DNA of 64,000 nucleotides. Source: Opisthocomus hoazin (lineage: Eukaryota; Chordata; Aves; Opisthocomiformes; Opisthocomidae). Under the pieces are notes generated by a model, which searched no databases, was not told the origin of the DNA, and was given only the letters and a program-made list of their open reading frames with translations. Position numbers and translations under genes: made by a program. This document shows positions 1 to 12,000 of this stretch, one piece after another (the stretch's first letter is position 1; the number at the start of each line of letters is the position of its first letter). The stretch covers positions 2,232,001 to 2,296,000 of the forward strand of contig NC_134434.1 in the NCBI RefSeq assembly GCF_030867145.1, read 5' to 3'.

Positions 1-894
1 CCCAAAGCTCTCCGGGGGGCTCTGCAGGGGGCCGGGCCAGAGCCGGGCTCCAGGGACGGGGGTAGAGTGAATGCGGATCAGCCCCTGCGGATGGACCGGT
101 TGGGACCACCGGGATGCTCTCCCGGTCATGATGGACTGGGGTGATGGACTGGGATGAGGAACAGCCATCCCTGCTGCACTGCTGCTCCCCAGCTCCCGAG
201 CCGGCTGCCAGGGCGAGCTGGGCTGCTTTTGGTTGTTTTCTCAAGCAGAAGCGTCTCATTTCCCCCAAAACGCCTTTTTTGGCACGACCATGGGTTTTGA
301 GTGACAACGCTGGTTTTCTCCTGAAATAAATGTTTCCACTCAAAGTTTCAGAAACCCAAACACAAAAACAAAGCTGTTTCCCTGGCAGCTGCCTTGCTGA
401 CAGCTTCCTTCCTCGATGCCCCTTGGAACGAGAAGAAAACATCAACTCCTGGTCCTGCTGGAGGCTGAAGCGGCTGCTCCCACCCATCCCATCCCCTCCT
501 TGTCCCCCCACCCTGGCCAGAGGCAGCTCTGGGTTTTCCTTCCCAACACCAGGTGACCCCGTTCATCCCCAGTGACCCTGCTGACGGGCTGCGGGCTGGG
601 TCACCGCAAACAGCAGCAAGCTCTGGATTGGAGAAGTGGCTGGAGATTGCAAACCTGCTTTCTCCTGATAAGCCTTCCTGGAAAGGCTGGGCAGCCAGGC
701 CTCCAGCCACCTCCCCAGCTGCCCTCGTCTTCTTTGCTTCGAGTGTTGGTTCCCATTGCCCGCTCCTCATGCGGCCCCGGCAGTACTGGGGTGCCCCGGG
801 GACACCCAAAGGGGATGGCAGCAGCAGAGCGGCTCAGTGGGCGCACTGGGTTGTCCCCTCTCCCCTCCAGACTGAGCTGACACAGGAGAATTTC
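1..894. other. no gene recognised; 3' flank of the first CD300-like gene
   Basis: I see no exon here that fits a known family in either strand. The open frames are short GC-rich shadows without flanking splice sites that make sense. The stretch is downstream of the minus-strand receptor gene ending at 1715, so part of it may be 3' UTR or spacer. Confidence 0.5.
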
Positions 895-900
895 TTTATT
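895..900 (-). terminator. candidate poly(A) signal of the proximal CD300-like gene
   Basis: The plus strand reads tttatt, which is AATAAA on the minus strand, about 0.8 kb beyond the stop codon at 1715. If used, the CR1 fragment at 944-1404 lies inside the 3' UTR. The signal is a short motif and could be chance; a 3'-end read would settle it. Confidence 0.35.
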
Positions 901-943
901 GGATTTATCTGAACCCAAAGTGATCTGTTTGCTGCGGAGCTGG

Positions 944-1404
944 GATGATGAGGGGACTGGAGCATCTCCCCTACGAGGAGAGGCTGAGGGAACTGGGCTT
1001 GTTCAGCCTGGAGAAGAGAAGGCTGCGAGGGGACCTTATAAATGCCTACAAATATCTGCAGGGTGGGGGTCAGGAGGATGGGGCCAAGCTCTTTTCAGTG
1101 ATGCCCAGTGACAGGACAAGGGGCAATGGGCACAAACTGAGGCACAGGAAGTTCCGTCTGAAGATGAGGAAGAACTTCTTCCCTCTGAGGGTGACGGAGC
1201 CCTGGCCCAGGCTGCCCAGGGAGGCTGTGGAGTCTCCTTCTCTGGAGATATTCAAGACCCGCCTGGACGGGGTCCTGTGCAGCCTGCTCTGGGTGACCCT
1301 GCTTCGGCAGGGGGGTTGGACTAGATGACCCACAGAGGTCCCTGCCAACCCCTACCATGCTGTGATTCTGTGATTCTGTGATTCTGTGATTCTGTGATTC
1401 TGTG
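944..1404 (+). mobile_element. CR1 LINE fragment, 3' end (copy 1)
   Basis: This is a 5'-truncated CR1 (non-LTR, LINE) copy. It runs from the conserved stretch that begins near 'ggactggagcatctcccc' through the 3' UTR and ends in five or six head-to-tail copies of the 8-bp tail unit ATTCTGTG (about 1361-1404). Truncation at the 5' end and an octamer tail without poly(A) are typical of avian CR1. It closely resembles the copies at 25948 and 38484 and lies in the same orientation. The open frames inside it are remnants of element sequence and are not host genes. Confidence 0.93.
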
Positions 1405-1714
1405 AAAACGTCCTGCTCCTCAGCCTGCGCGGGGATGGGGGATCCGGTCTCTTGCCAGCCGGGAGGTGCTGCTCAGTCCGCCAAAGCAGCGCAGGGGCAA
1501 GGGGCTCTCGGGGTCCCGCGGGCCGGGGGACGGTGCCAGCGGGGCCTTGGGCTCCAGCGTCGCAGGCAGAGGCTGTCACACCGCCGAGATGTCGCAGAGA
1601 TGGGACAGCAGCAGCCACCTCCTGCAATGCTCCTTCGCCTCCGCTGCCGCAACAAGGACGCCCCTGGACGTGACCACGAGGACATCCCCGGGGCTGCCCA
1701 CGAGAGATGCTCTG

Positions 1715-3658
1715 CTAGGACAAGCAGGAAACCTCTTCTCCCAGGAGCTGTTGGCATGGCGTCCCTGTCACCTCCTCCTGGCACAGGGTGTTTGTGTAGA
1801 CACTGTCATCCTCCGGCTCGGCGTCCTGCTCCGTGTCACCGCAGCCACCCTGGCGAGGGGTCAGCGTGTCCCCGCAGCCCTGGGGCACAGCGGGGCAGGG
1901 CAGGGGCTGCTCAGTGCCCCTGCCCGCGCTGCCCGCGCTGCCCGCACTGGAGGCCCTCACCTCTGCCAGCTGCAGCTCGTTGCTGTAGATGGGGCTGGGG
2001 TCCGGCAGCGTGGCAGAAGGAAGAGACTCGGGGTGAGGTTTCCTCTGTCGCTGGGAGGGGGGGGCTCCCCGCAGCCCCGTGCCCAGGGTGGGTTTGTCCC
2101 CCAGGTCCTGGGACGGGCAGCGGGATGTGCCGGGGACAGGGCACGCGCGGGCACCGTTACCTCCCCTCCTCCGGTCCAGGGTGCAGAGGAGCCCGGCGGA
2201 GCCGGTGGCAGCCAGGAGGGAGAGCAGGACCGCGCTGGGCACCAGGGCACTCAGTGATGGCCCCCCCGGGGCTGGAGGCGAGGGCAGAGGAGCGGGGTTT
2301 GTTCTCTCCCTCCTAAGGCTGGGGCTTTGCTTTTGCAGCACCCTGCGTGCTGGTGCCCCGCTGCATCCCCTCTGCAGTCAGTCATGGGGTGGGATGCAAA
2401 GCGGGGACAACGGCCTGGGACCCCGCTGCGTCACCCCAAAAGCCCAGGCTGGCACGAGAAGACCCTGCGTGTCCCTGCGAGCCCCCTCACACAGACGCAC
2501 CCACTTCTGCCCGCGGTGGTGAGAACCATCCCCTTCCCCGTGCCCACCCTGCACCCCAGGGCCCCGGGCTCACCCCGCGGTGGTGCTGGGGGGATGCTCT
2601 GTCACGGTGGTGGAGATCCAGGGGGTGGGGGTAGCTGGGGTAGCTGGTAAGGCTGGGTAAAAGCAGGTCTTGGTGGGAACTGGGGGCTGGAGGTGACCGT
2701 GGGCCCCCCACAGCTCCTCCAGCAGCAGGCGAATCCTTGCCCGTGTCCCCTCCAGCACGTGCTCCTGCCCCACCAGCATCCCTGTGGGACGTGTCCTGCC
2801 TGCGCCTGCCTGCCCAGCTGCCCCCCCCATCACCTCTCTGCGCTCTGTGTCCCCAAGGCGAGACCCCTGCCCACCAGCTGGGAACCAGAGGTTTCCCCGA
2901 GGGCAGGGAGGGGTCAGATCTGCCCCTTTTCCTGGTCCAGAAACTGAACCTTCAGCCGCTGGGCTGTCAGAGGCCGGGTTTGGCAGGCGCTCCCTGGCCT
3001 CAGCACTGGGGCTCAGCTCTCGCTGCCGCGTGTAACCGGCCACTCTGCCATCCTGCCCGCGTGGTGAGGGGTGCTGGGAGCCCCAAAACCAGCCTGGGGC
3101 TGGACCCTGCTTTGGGCTCCAGCACACTCTGCCTGCATCTGCGAGCATCCCCAAAAGAAAGCAACCTTTCATGCCTCCCAACCTCTGCCACTGGTTTATA
3201 CTGGGTCCCAGGGGTGTTTTCCAGTGTCGCTGCCTCCTCCCAGGCCACTGCTGGCCCACGAGCCAGCGGCCTTTCCCAAAAGATTCCTGGCCAGCAAAAC
3301 CTCCAGCCAGCTGGGCACCAGGGCTCACCTGGCATCACCTTCACTGTCACCGTCTCCATCAGGTCCCTGCCCGTCTTCTCGACCCCACACCAGTAACTCC
3401 CAGCATCCGCCTCAGAGAGGTTCTTCACGGTGAGCAGGACCACGCAGAAGAAGTGGTTGTCCTGGATGGAGACCCAGCCGTGCTGCTGGGGCACTTCCCT
3501 GCCCGCCGTCTCCACCAGCTTGCGGCAGGAGTCCCGGCTGGCCCCCCGGCACCAGTACTTGTTGTAGCCCTCGTAGCCCCGGGGGTACCAGCAGCGGAGG
3601 GAAAGCTTCTCCTCCGCCCGGCCGCTGACCTCCCTGGGGATGACCAGCGCCTGGCAAA
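1715..3658 (-). CDS. CD300/CMRF35-like receptor (proximal copy), 5' end not found
   Basis: This is a likely cell-surface receptor with one V-type Ig domain. Minus-strand exons in order are the Ig exon 3658-3329 (330 bp, phase 1 to 1), the stalk 2679-2574 (Thr/Pro-rich, phase 1 to 2), the membrane exon ending at 2161 and starting at 2312 or 2271, and tail exons 2050-1961 and 1879-1715 (stop). The Ig exon shows the CD300 pattern: a B-strand Cys, NKYWCRG with an extra Cys after it, then GSYWCG. The membrane helix is uncharged and followed by DRRR, so pairing with DAP12 is not suggested. Tail tyrosines lie in IYSNE and VYTNT, both YxN, with no ITIM. Two oddities stand out. No leader exon was found between 3659 and about 5400. 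The good acceptor at 2271 and the start of the 2050 exon also do not keep phase. Loss of one base from the G/C run at about 2261-2271, or use of the weak acceptor at 2312, repairs the first junction only. It may be functional with assembly errors, or decaying. Confidence 0.62.
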
Positions 3659-5426
3659 CTGCAGAGAAAACCACCGGGATGCTGGAGAGAAGCAGTGCCT
3701 TCCCCCAAGCCTGGCCTTCTCAGCTCCCTTGGGAAAGCTTTGGGGGAGACCCAATCTGCTGGCTTTTAGCCCCAGAAGTGAGGCCGTGGTGATGGGAAGC
3801 CTTGACTCTCCGCTCCTGCCGTGGCTTTTTCGCTCGTGCAAGAGGCGGTGGCGAAGCGCACGGCTCCGCTGCCGGGTTATTTTTATCTGGCCGGCCTTCG
3901 CCTCAGGGCTGGGGGTTTTCTGCTACCAGCAACAAGTTGCTGAGATGCTTTTTGCAGATTGGCACCTCTGAAGGACACCGGGGAGGGTGGGCAGCCACAG
4001 AAATGGGACATGGGACCCCGTGCACCCTACTTGGCAAGAGGGTTTAAGGTGGGAGGGGTCTTCACCCAAAAGAGCCAAGCTGAGCAGAGCTTGCAACGCC
4101 AAAATGGGGCAAAACCAGCACGGGAGCTGTGGTCTTTGCTTGATCTTTGCAGAGCCCACCTTGCGTTCCTTGGGGGGCTGTGTGTCCTAGTGCTCCCCCT
4201 CAGCCAGGGTAAGAAGTGATGCCCAGCTGGGTGCAGCCTCTCGGGCACTCGGAGGGCGTCAGCTCAGCCCCGGGGCTGTGTTTTGGCTGAGGGGGGTACG
4301 CTGGGGCTCTGCCAGCACTTGGTCAAGCCCCTGGCTCTGCTGGGGTCTGCAGCTGGTCTGGGGGGAAGTGGGAGAGGTGGGACATACGGAAAGGAGGGAG
4401 CAGGAGTGATCCCGACATCGCCCGGAGCTGCCACGGGGCACTGAGGGCTGCGGCTGGGTGGCTGGAGGGCAGCTCTGCCAATGGTGCTTACTGGGACAAA
4501 GTGGTTTGGAGGATGTGGGGCTTCCTCCTCCTCCTCTGGCTTTTTTGTCTCAGGTATGACCATGCTGGGGCTCAGGGGAAAATTGGGAGCAGAGCTGCAT
4601 GGCTGGAGCTGGTCCAGGCAGCAGGTCCCCCCCGTGCTTCTGCTCCCCATTTGGCACCAGAGCTTCTTGCAGACAGTGGGGCTGGGGTTGCCCTTGGGAG
4701 CAAGCGGAGCCCAGAGGAGCTCTCCTGGACTATGGCAGGGCAGGGATGGAGCTGAGCTTCCCCCCGGCTTGAGCTCCAGCTTGGGCACCCACTGCCTGGG
4801 CTGGTCCCGCAGGGCTGTCCGCAGGCCCTCTGTGCAGCGTCTCCCCACTGCTTTTTCTTTCTGCCCTTGTGGTTTTTCTTCCTCTTTCTACAACTGCTGC
4901 GTAGGTTTTCATTTCGCAGCAGCGTGATTATATTTGGGTAGATGACGAGATCGACCTAAAAGGGCTTTTTTTTCCGCAGCTGCCCTGCATGGGATAGCTG
5001 GCTGAAATCCTGACATCTGCACAGGAGAAGGGGCTGGGGGGAGCAGGATGGGACCCCCTGAAGCCAGGGTCTCCCAGGACCCTCTCTCCTCCCCACCCTG
5101 CCCTTCAGCTCCTTCGCTCTGTGCATTGACCGGGAGGGAAGGGAATGAGGCGCCAGGAAAAAATAAAGAAGCAGAAGTCCGAGGGCTGTGTGGGAACAGG
5201 GCTGACCGCAGCGGCCATGGCGGCACCTCCTTCCTGGGGCACCTCAGAGTCACCCGGGGAGGAGATGGAGGTCATATCTCCCCATGTTCTCCTTAAGAGC
5301 CATGGAAGATAAGAAGGGGCTGCCAAGATGTCACATCCCCTGGTCCTCTGGACTGGGGCTGCTGGGCTTTTAACCCCTGGTTGGGGAGTATTTTAAACAC
5401 ATCCCAAGTCTTCAGCTTTCATCTTG

Positions 5427-5432
5427 TTTAAT
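5427..5432 (-). terminator. candidate poly(A) signal (ATTAAA) of the distal CD300-like gene
   Basis: The plus-strand tttaat gives ATTAAA on the minus strand about 275 bp past the stop codon at 5706. This is the commonest variant hexamer. It is placed only by position, so confidence is low. Confidence 0.3.
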
Positions 5433-5705
5433 AACCTCAAGGCAGGGTGGGGATGAACAGCGCTGCTGGCCTGCTGGCAAACGCATCCCACTGCGGGACC
5501 CCATGGCACGCTGGGGTCCCTGGTCTTGTGCGGTACGGCGGGGACAGGGATTGATTCTGTGGGGTACAGGGAATCACAGCTGGAGTGGCCGAGAGAGCTT
5601 GGGCAGCAGTGGGGAAACACGTCCCAGACGGTGGGAGAGCTGCAGGAGGTGCCTGGCCCCAGGCACGGGGCTGTCTGGCAGCAAATGGCCAAAATGTGGA
5701 CCCGC

Positions 5706-8700
5706 TCAGCGCGTGTTCATGTAGATCAGCTGGGCTTCTGGAGCTCTGGAAATGGGAGCTTCATCTCCCTTTTCATAGTCCTGAAATGGGGGAGAAATTT
5801 GAAGATTTGGGGCGCTTTGCAGGTCTGCCTATGCTAGAGCCATAGAAGTGGTGAATATGTAATGCCTGTTCCTACAGGGTGTGATAGCTGCTGCCTGGGA
5901 CAGGCAGTTAAAGGGAAGGCAAAGGCTGATGGGGGGATGGAGTGTGACCCCAAAGCAGGGCAGCTCCTCCTCGCTGCACCCCAGAGCAAGGTGCTGCTCC
6001 TCCTTGCTACACCCCAGAGCAAGGTGCTGCTCCTCCTTGCTGCAGGGCTGGGAGCGAGGAGCACCCGTGGGGTAAGTTGCTGCATGCCCCAGGAGATGCC
6101 CCAGCCCCTTTACCTGCCACTTGGCCGGGCTGTTCTCATAGTCATCCTCGGGCGAGCTGAGCTCCCACTCCCTGTTCATGTAGATGTTGTTGGAAGCAGC
6201 TGCTCGCTCCCAGCTTGCAGTGACCTGGAGGGGCCAAGGTGGGTTGAGGACGAGGGGCTCCGAGCAGTGGCTCCCTCATGGTGGAGCCATCACAAGACCC
6301 CCCGTCCCACTGCCCTCCCACCCATGGTACCTGGAGGTCCTTGGTCCTCTTCCTCTCTGTGGCCCAGGCTGCTGGGGGAAGAGGAAAAGAAATAGGTCAG
6401 ACCAACGTGGAGCTCCCTTTGCTGAGGGGAGCGTTTTGGGGGGGTCCCGAGCCCTTCCCCCTGGGTGCCTACATCACCTCCTGTGCAACCTCAAGCCTGG
6501 CCTGACTTTGCCAAGAGCCCCTGGACTGTGGGGCTCGGTGGGTTGGGGTCCTGGGGAGGGCTTCAGCACCTGTCACCCCAAGCCCTGCTCACCCCTGGAA
6601 GGGGAGCGGGAGGGCAGCCAGCGGTGTGCTGGGGTGGGGACATGGGTTCTGAGGAGCAGCACAAGGACTCCCACAGCCACCCCACAGAGGAAGGCCACAG
6701 CTTGGGCCCCCAGATCACTTGTACCTCTGCTCTTCTCCAGCGATGCTCTTCTCCTCCTGTGGCAGATGACGACGACCAAAACCAGCACCAGTGCAGCGGA
6801 GGGTGTCAGGACCAGGACAAGCAGGTTTGGGGTGCTAAAAGGAGAGAAAAGGGTGTTACTGCCCTTCTCTGCTTCCCCTTCTGCAGCCCTGTGCCCTGGA
6901 GAGGGCTTTCATGCCTGTATTTAGCACAACCCCGGGGGACCATGAGACTCTACGGGCTAGCAAAGATGTTCCAAGGACTTCTCCCAGATTTCCTGGCCAG
7001 GGATCCATGCACGCGTGCACGCAAAGTCTGGCCAACTTGGCATCAGCCAGCTGCACACGTGTATCCCCCACGTCCAAGGACAAGTGCCCAGATGTGACAC
7101 GCACTTGCCTTGGGTGTCGGGGACCCCAACAGCCCTGCAGGAGCTCGGCAAAGACTCTGGAAGCCCCCACCAGTGCAGCCCTAGGGCATGCAGGGGTACA
7201 GCAGCCCCCTTAGCATCACATTTTGCTTTCTCCAGAGACGCTCCGTTGGCCCCAAAGCCCTGTGGGCAGGTTGGAACTGGAGGCTGCATCCTTGGGCTGC
7301 CTGGCCCTTGTCCTGGGGACGGTCCCTCTCCTCTCCGGAGGCTCTGGCACTCACCCAGCCTCCAGGCTTCTGACTTTTGGCGTGGACGTGGTGCTTTCCA
7401 GCTCCAGGGGAGTCCATGGGAAGGTGGGAGGAGATGTGGCCTCTTCCCCCTGTGTCGTGTGGAGGTCATAGTGTGTTGTCTTGGGCACTGTGGTGGAAAC
7501 AGATGGGAAGCAAAGCGCCATGGTGTGCGTTACCTGGTCCTAGGCTGTAGCTGAGGATGGTGATGGTGCTCTGGGGCTGCTGGCGGGGAGGTGATGGAGG
7601 GTGGCCAGGAAATGCCAAGCATGGCCCCAGGGAGGCTGCGTGCACGATGGGAGCAAGAGGGGGGCTGTGCTGGGAAATCACCAGAGGCAGCAGGGAGAGG
7701 GATTTCTTCCATCCTCAGCTCTCCCTGGCCCTCTCAAGCCTCCCCTGTCTCCATTCCCTCTGCCCCTCCAGCCTCCACCACAGCAGAACAGCCACGCCAG
7801 GCACTTACCTGGGAGAACAGACACCATGACAGGGAACATGGGGTCATACCAGGCCTGCTGGATCCCACACCAGTACTGATCCCCGTCCTCCACTGTCAGG
7901 TTCTCCATGGTCACCACGAACAGGTGCTGAGTGGGGTCATCTTGCAGGGAGACCCTGTCCCCCCATGCCCTGTCCCCGGGGGCCGTGGTCTGAATGAGGA
8001 TGGAGCAGAAAAGCCAGCTGCTGCCCCTGCACCAGTACTTATTGGCATCCACCAGCTCCGGCGTGTACTCGCAGGGTACCTCCACGGACCCCCCCGGGAA
8101 GCCGCTCACCTCTGCTGGGCCCTGCAGAGCCCAGCATCCTGCAGGGACAGAGACCATGGCAGCCTTGGGGAAGCACAAGCCCACGCACAAGCCCTCCTGC
8201 CAGTCCCCAGCCCCCCGCCCGGCCCCCCGCCTGGCCCCCCGCCCGGCCCCCTGCCACGCGAGCTGCTTCGTGCTGCCCCCAGAAAACCTCTCCCACAGCG
8301 AGCGGGGCTGCAGCCTGGGGGTCCGGGTTTGGGGTGGGGGGATGCTGTGTGGGGCCAGGGGCTGAGGAGGGAGGGAGGGCTTGGGGGGAACCGGTTGGTC
8401 TCTCTTTGCCTCCCCATGAAACCCCAGTGCCTGGAAACCCACTTCTGCTTCTGGCAGAGGGCTCTCCCGAGGAGAGCTGTCCCTCCAGTCCTGGGCAGAG
8501 CAGGTCCCCCCCAGGGGATGCCAGGTTTAAAAGAAAGGAAGAAATGCGAAATGTCCCCCCTCTCTGCTCTGCAACCCACTGTGGAGCTTCACCTCTGCCC
8601 TCCCCCAAAGCCAACCCCCCCTGGGACGCTGCTGCCCACCCCAAAGCGTTTAAGTTTCTGTTAAAGCCATCTCTGCTGGCTAGCACAAGGTACAAAGCCC

Positions 8701-9034
8701 ACCCTGCCTGCCCTGCCCACTGCTCACACAGCACTGGGGGGTCGTAGGATTCACAGGCTCCCCACAGCCTCCCATGGGGTGTTTTTAGGGATCTGTGAGT
8801 TGGAAAAGGTGGCCAGCCTCTGAGTGGGATTGAAATAATTAATCAGTCCTTGGCAGAGGGGAAAGCAGGGAAGAAATGTATCTGTCGGGCATTTCCACCC
8901 CTACTGGGTGAGGAAGCAGATGTTGGAAGGCTGGCACAGCCCCGGTGAGCCCTTACCCTCTCCCATCAACACGAGAAGATCCCACTCTCACCTGGGAGGA
9001 GAATCCAGGTCCAGACCAGGAGCCTTTCCCCCAT
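5706..9034 (-). CDS. CD300/CMRF35-like receptor with YxN tail (distal copy), complete
   Basis: Seven minus-strand exons join with agreeing phases: leader 9034-8992, Ig 8138-7809 (330 bp), stalk 7487-7355, membrane 6834-6725, 41-bp linker 6371-6331, tail 6224-6114, and last 5780-5706 with TGA. They sum to 843 bases, or 280 residues. The leader reads MGERLLVWTWILL. The V-type Ig domain has the CD300 signature (VPCEY, NKYWCRG, a following Cys, DQYWCG). A Thr/Pro stalk precedes a long uncharged helix (LLVLVLTPSAALVLVLVVV) ending in CHRRRR. The tail has IYMNR, DYENS, DYEKG and a terminal IYMNTR. YxN is the consensus for Grb2-type SH2 domains. There is no ITIM and no charged membrane residue. The family normally senses lipids or phosphatidylserine on myeloid cells; the ligand here is unknown. 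By position next to RAB37 it is nearest to human CD300LF, but one-to-one orthology is not shown. Confidence 0.88.
5964..6044. repeat. 33-bp tandem repeat, about 2.5 copies
   Basis: A 33-bp unit starting ctcctcctcgctgcacc is repeated at 5964, 5997 and (partial) 6030 with only a few changes. It lies in the last intron of the distal CD300-like gene. Confidence 0.85.
8209..8256. repeat. 12-bp tandem repeat, four copies
   Basis: Four units close to ggccccccgccc follow each other without gaps. They lie in the first intron of the distal CD300-like gene, between the leader and Ig exons. The repeat explains the repeated Arg/Gly-rich open frames on the minus strand here. Confidence 0.85.
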
Positions 9035-12000
9035 GCTGCTCAGAGGGCGGCTGCAGGCTCAGCCCTCGCTCCCCGGAGCTACGCGTCCCCGGCAGTGGCC
9101 ATGTCCTCACTGGCCACCCTCGAAGGAGCCTTTCACTGCCGCCTTGCCGCTCCTCGGCTTCCTGCCCCGGCTCCACTTCCCCCAGGGCGCGGGTGCTGCC
9201 TCGCTGCTCTAGCACAGGGCATCACGTATGGCTGCTCCTCTGGGCCAGGGAGACCCCCCCAGCCTCTTCCTTCTGAAGTTGCTCAGCCTGAGCCATAACT
9301 TTGGCATCTGGGGTGCTGAGAAGGGGGTCAGAAGCGAGGGGATGGCTTAGGCAAAGACCTCAAGAGGCTAAACTCAGCCTTCACTTTCTGTTTAAGAGTT
9401 TCACATCTGATGGGAAATTAAGTTCTGCTTTTCAAAGGGGAAAATCTGATGCTGAAGAGAAGAAATATGCTGAGAATGGCCAAACCACGACAGCACTGTG
9501 TCTCGTGCTCTGCTCCTGCTGGTGCCCGTGTGTTGGGCTGCTCTGGGCTGCACGCATGAGGAGCAGCAGCTGGAGGAGCTGGGGTTTAGTTTCCATCTGC
9601 CCTGGAGCCTGTGCTGCCTGGAGCCAGCCCTGGAGTGACTGGGAGCACGGACTTGTTCCCCAGCAAGATGTCACGCACCAGCTCTCCTGGTGATGACACA
9701 CAGAGCTGCGGGATATGGCAGAGGACCGAGCTCTTCAAAGCACAAACAAGAAGGTGTTAACCCATCTGGGAACCCATCAGGCAGGAGAGGCAGACACCAA
9801 GTTACCCTGCAAGGGTTTTTTGCGGCTGCACCAGAGAGATGAGGGAGATGCATCCCTGCCACTGCCCAGCGAAGCGCAGTGAGCCCTTCCCAGTTCCCTT
9901 GGGGTCGGAGGAGGACTGGGAGAAGCAACTCAGAGGTGGAGGCACCGGCTCGAACATGCGCAGGGAAGGTGCCTGCAAAGGAATTTGGTGGCCTGGGACT
10001 TTGAGGGCAGCTCGGTTACCCAAAAGCAACCAGAGTCACTTCTTCAAAGAGCCACTTTGGTAGAGAGCCTGGTGGAATCTTCCAGGCCACATCCGTGCTG
10101 TCGCCATCAGATGAGAGGTATCGTTTCCCCTTCCCTTTCTCTGTTTCAAGTTTGGTTTCTGGGCAGGACGAGCAGCTGCCTAGCCCAGCGCAGGGGCTGA
10201 GACCCCTGGCACAGACCGGGGCTGGTTCTTCCCCATCGTCGCAGCTCTCAGGACCATGTTACCGTCCAGAGAGTTCCCGACTCCGTTGCAGGGGCTGAAG
10301 GCAGGTGTCCTTCCATCCCCTGAGGACACAGCTGTGATTTACTGCTGCCCTGCACCAACACTGCAACTTCCATGTGGGGTTTTACCCTGAGATTTCTCCT
10401 TCCAGCTGTTGGGTGAAGGGGCCCTGGCTGCAGCGGGGTTGCTGGCTGCGGGGTGTCGATGAGGGCTTTGCTCTGGCTCGGTGCCTTGGCCCCAAACCAC
10501 CTCGGCAGCCTGTGAACATGCTCCTGGAGGGGGAGAGCAAGATGGGAGTAGGCAGGAGTGAGGAACCCCGGGGCGCTGTCGCAAGAGGTTCTGTTACACA
10601 AGGGGTTGTGATATTTATCCCAATTAAAGCGAGTGTCAGATTGAAAGTGATGAAACCGGAAAGGGAGTGGAGCAATTCAGACAGAAACCAAAGCAGCAGA
10701 GCGTGGTGTGGAGCCTCACTGCCTGCTCCCCTGCAGAAACGGGGTGATCCCTACGCAGATCCGCCCCAACACCCTCCAGCTGGGGCACAGGCATGGGTGC
10801 TGGGGTGCTGCAGAACCCCCCCGGGGGGCAAAGAATGAATAAAGGCAGCTGCCTGCACAAGAGGCTGCAGCGAAGAGCAGGGGAAGGCACCAGCATCTCT
10901 GTGGGGTGGCTGTGGCTGGGCAAAGGGGCTCTGATGGGGAGAACTGGGTCTGCCTGCCTGGAGCTGGGTCCTGCCCTGCTCCTGATCTGATAACCCCTCT
11001 CTTTCCGCAGCAAGTGGCTTGGGAAACACAAGGCGAGGCTGTTCTGTAAGAGAAGAATCGTTGCTGAAACACTTCTCAGGAATCCCGGTGATGCATCCCG
11101 ACAGGAACAAATCAGTTCATCTTTCATCTCAGCCACACTCAGGGCTGGAGCAAGCACTTGCTTGGGGCTCAGTAGCTGTGTCGGCGAGCAAAGCGGCCCC
11201 GGCAGCGGCAGAGCGATCGCTGGCGATGGGAACACGGCGGTGGGAGATGAGCTGATGCCTGCTCTCCTGCAGCCCAGCGCCTGCCTGGGGGTAGCCGTCC
11301 CCAACCCCTGCCCAGCACGGAGTGACACGATCGGACGCTGCTTTAGCCCCAGCTCTTGCAAGATTCTGGGTCCGGGTTCAGTCTCTGGCGGTGGCCTTAA
11401 CAAAAAGGCTCTCAGCCCTGCTGGGACAGGCTGTAATTGAATCAATCAGTGCGTGCTCCCCCTTGGTGCACGGCCCCGCACCCCGCCTTACTACCCACCG
11501 TCCTCCCTTGCTCTGGGCTTCAATCACATTTCCAACCTCCGATTCTCTTCTTTAATCTAGGACCCTTGAAAAATAGTCTGGGTGTTTCAGACCGTGCTTT
11601 CGTGGGCCGATGTGGCAACTTTCGTGAAATTGTCCTTAGGCGATAAGGCTGAATATAATAATCGCTAATGCAGCTCCTTTAGTGCTGGCTGATTGAGCAC
11701 GTACTGTCTGATCTCTCCGTTCCGCTGTCGCCTCAGATAACCAAGACAAACACAGATCATTCTCAGACCTGCTGGCTTAGCAAGGCTAGTAAGAGGGAAA
11801 AATCCTTGCAGAGTTTGTGGTGGTGGAGGGTTTGCTTTGGGCTGTACCTTAGGCTGGACTCCTCAGCCAGAAAGGGCAAAGGCAGGGGTTAGCCAGTATG
11901 GTGAAATTAAGAACACAAAATTCAACAGACTCAGGGGATGAAATTCTGGCTCCTTCCTAGTTCACAGGAAGAAATTAGTTTGGCAGGCCTCAGCTCTCCC

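Noticed and set aside
945-1328. Plus-strand frame resembling the frames at 25762-26244 and 38543-38800
   Set aside because: All three are the same CR1 LINE 3' region read by chance. They are repeats and not a conserved gene family.
2161-2271. Using the acceptor at 2271 as the certain start of the proximal receptor's membrane exon
   Set aside because: The site itself is good, but it is out of phase with the stalk exon unless the neighbouring homopolymer is miscounted. I therefore left the start open between 2271 and 2312.
4513-4553. Plus-strand leader-like exon (MWGFLLLLWLFCL then CAG/GTATG donor)
   Set aside because: It looks like a signal peptide exon, but it ends in phase 2 whereas CD300-type leaders end in phase 1. 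No plus-strand Ig exon follows before RAB37.
5080-5220. Minus-strand ATG with a hydrophobic stretch (DFCFFIFSWRLIPF) as leader for the proximal receptor
   Set aside because: The hydrophobic part is far from the ATG, the only GT after it (GGTCAA) is a poor donor, and no similarity to the distal leader is seen.
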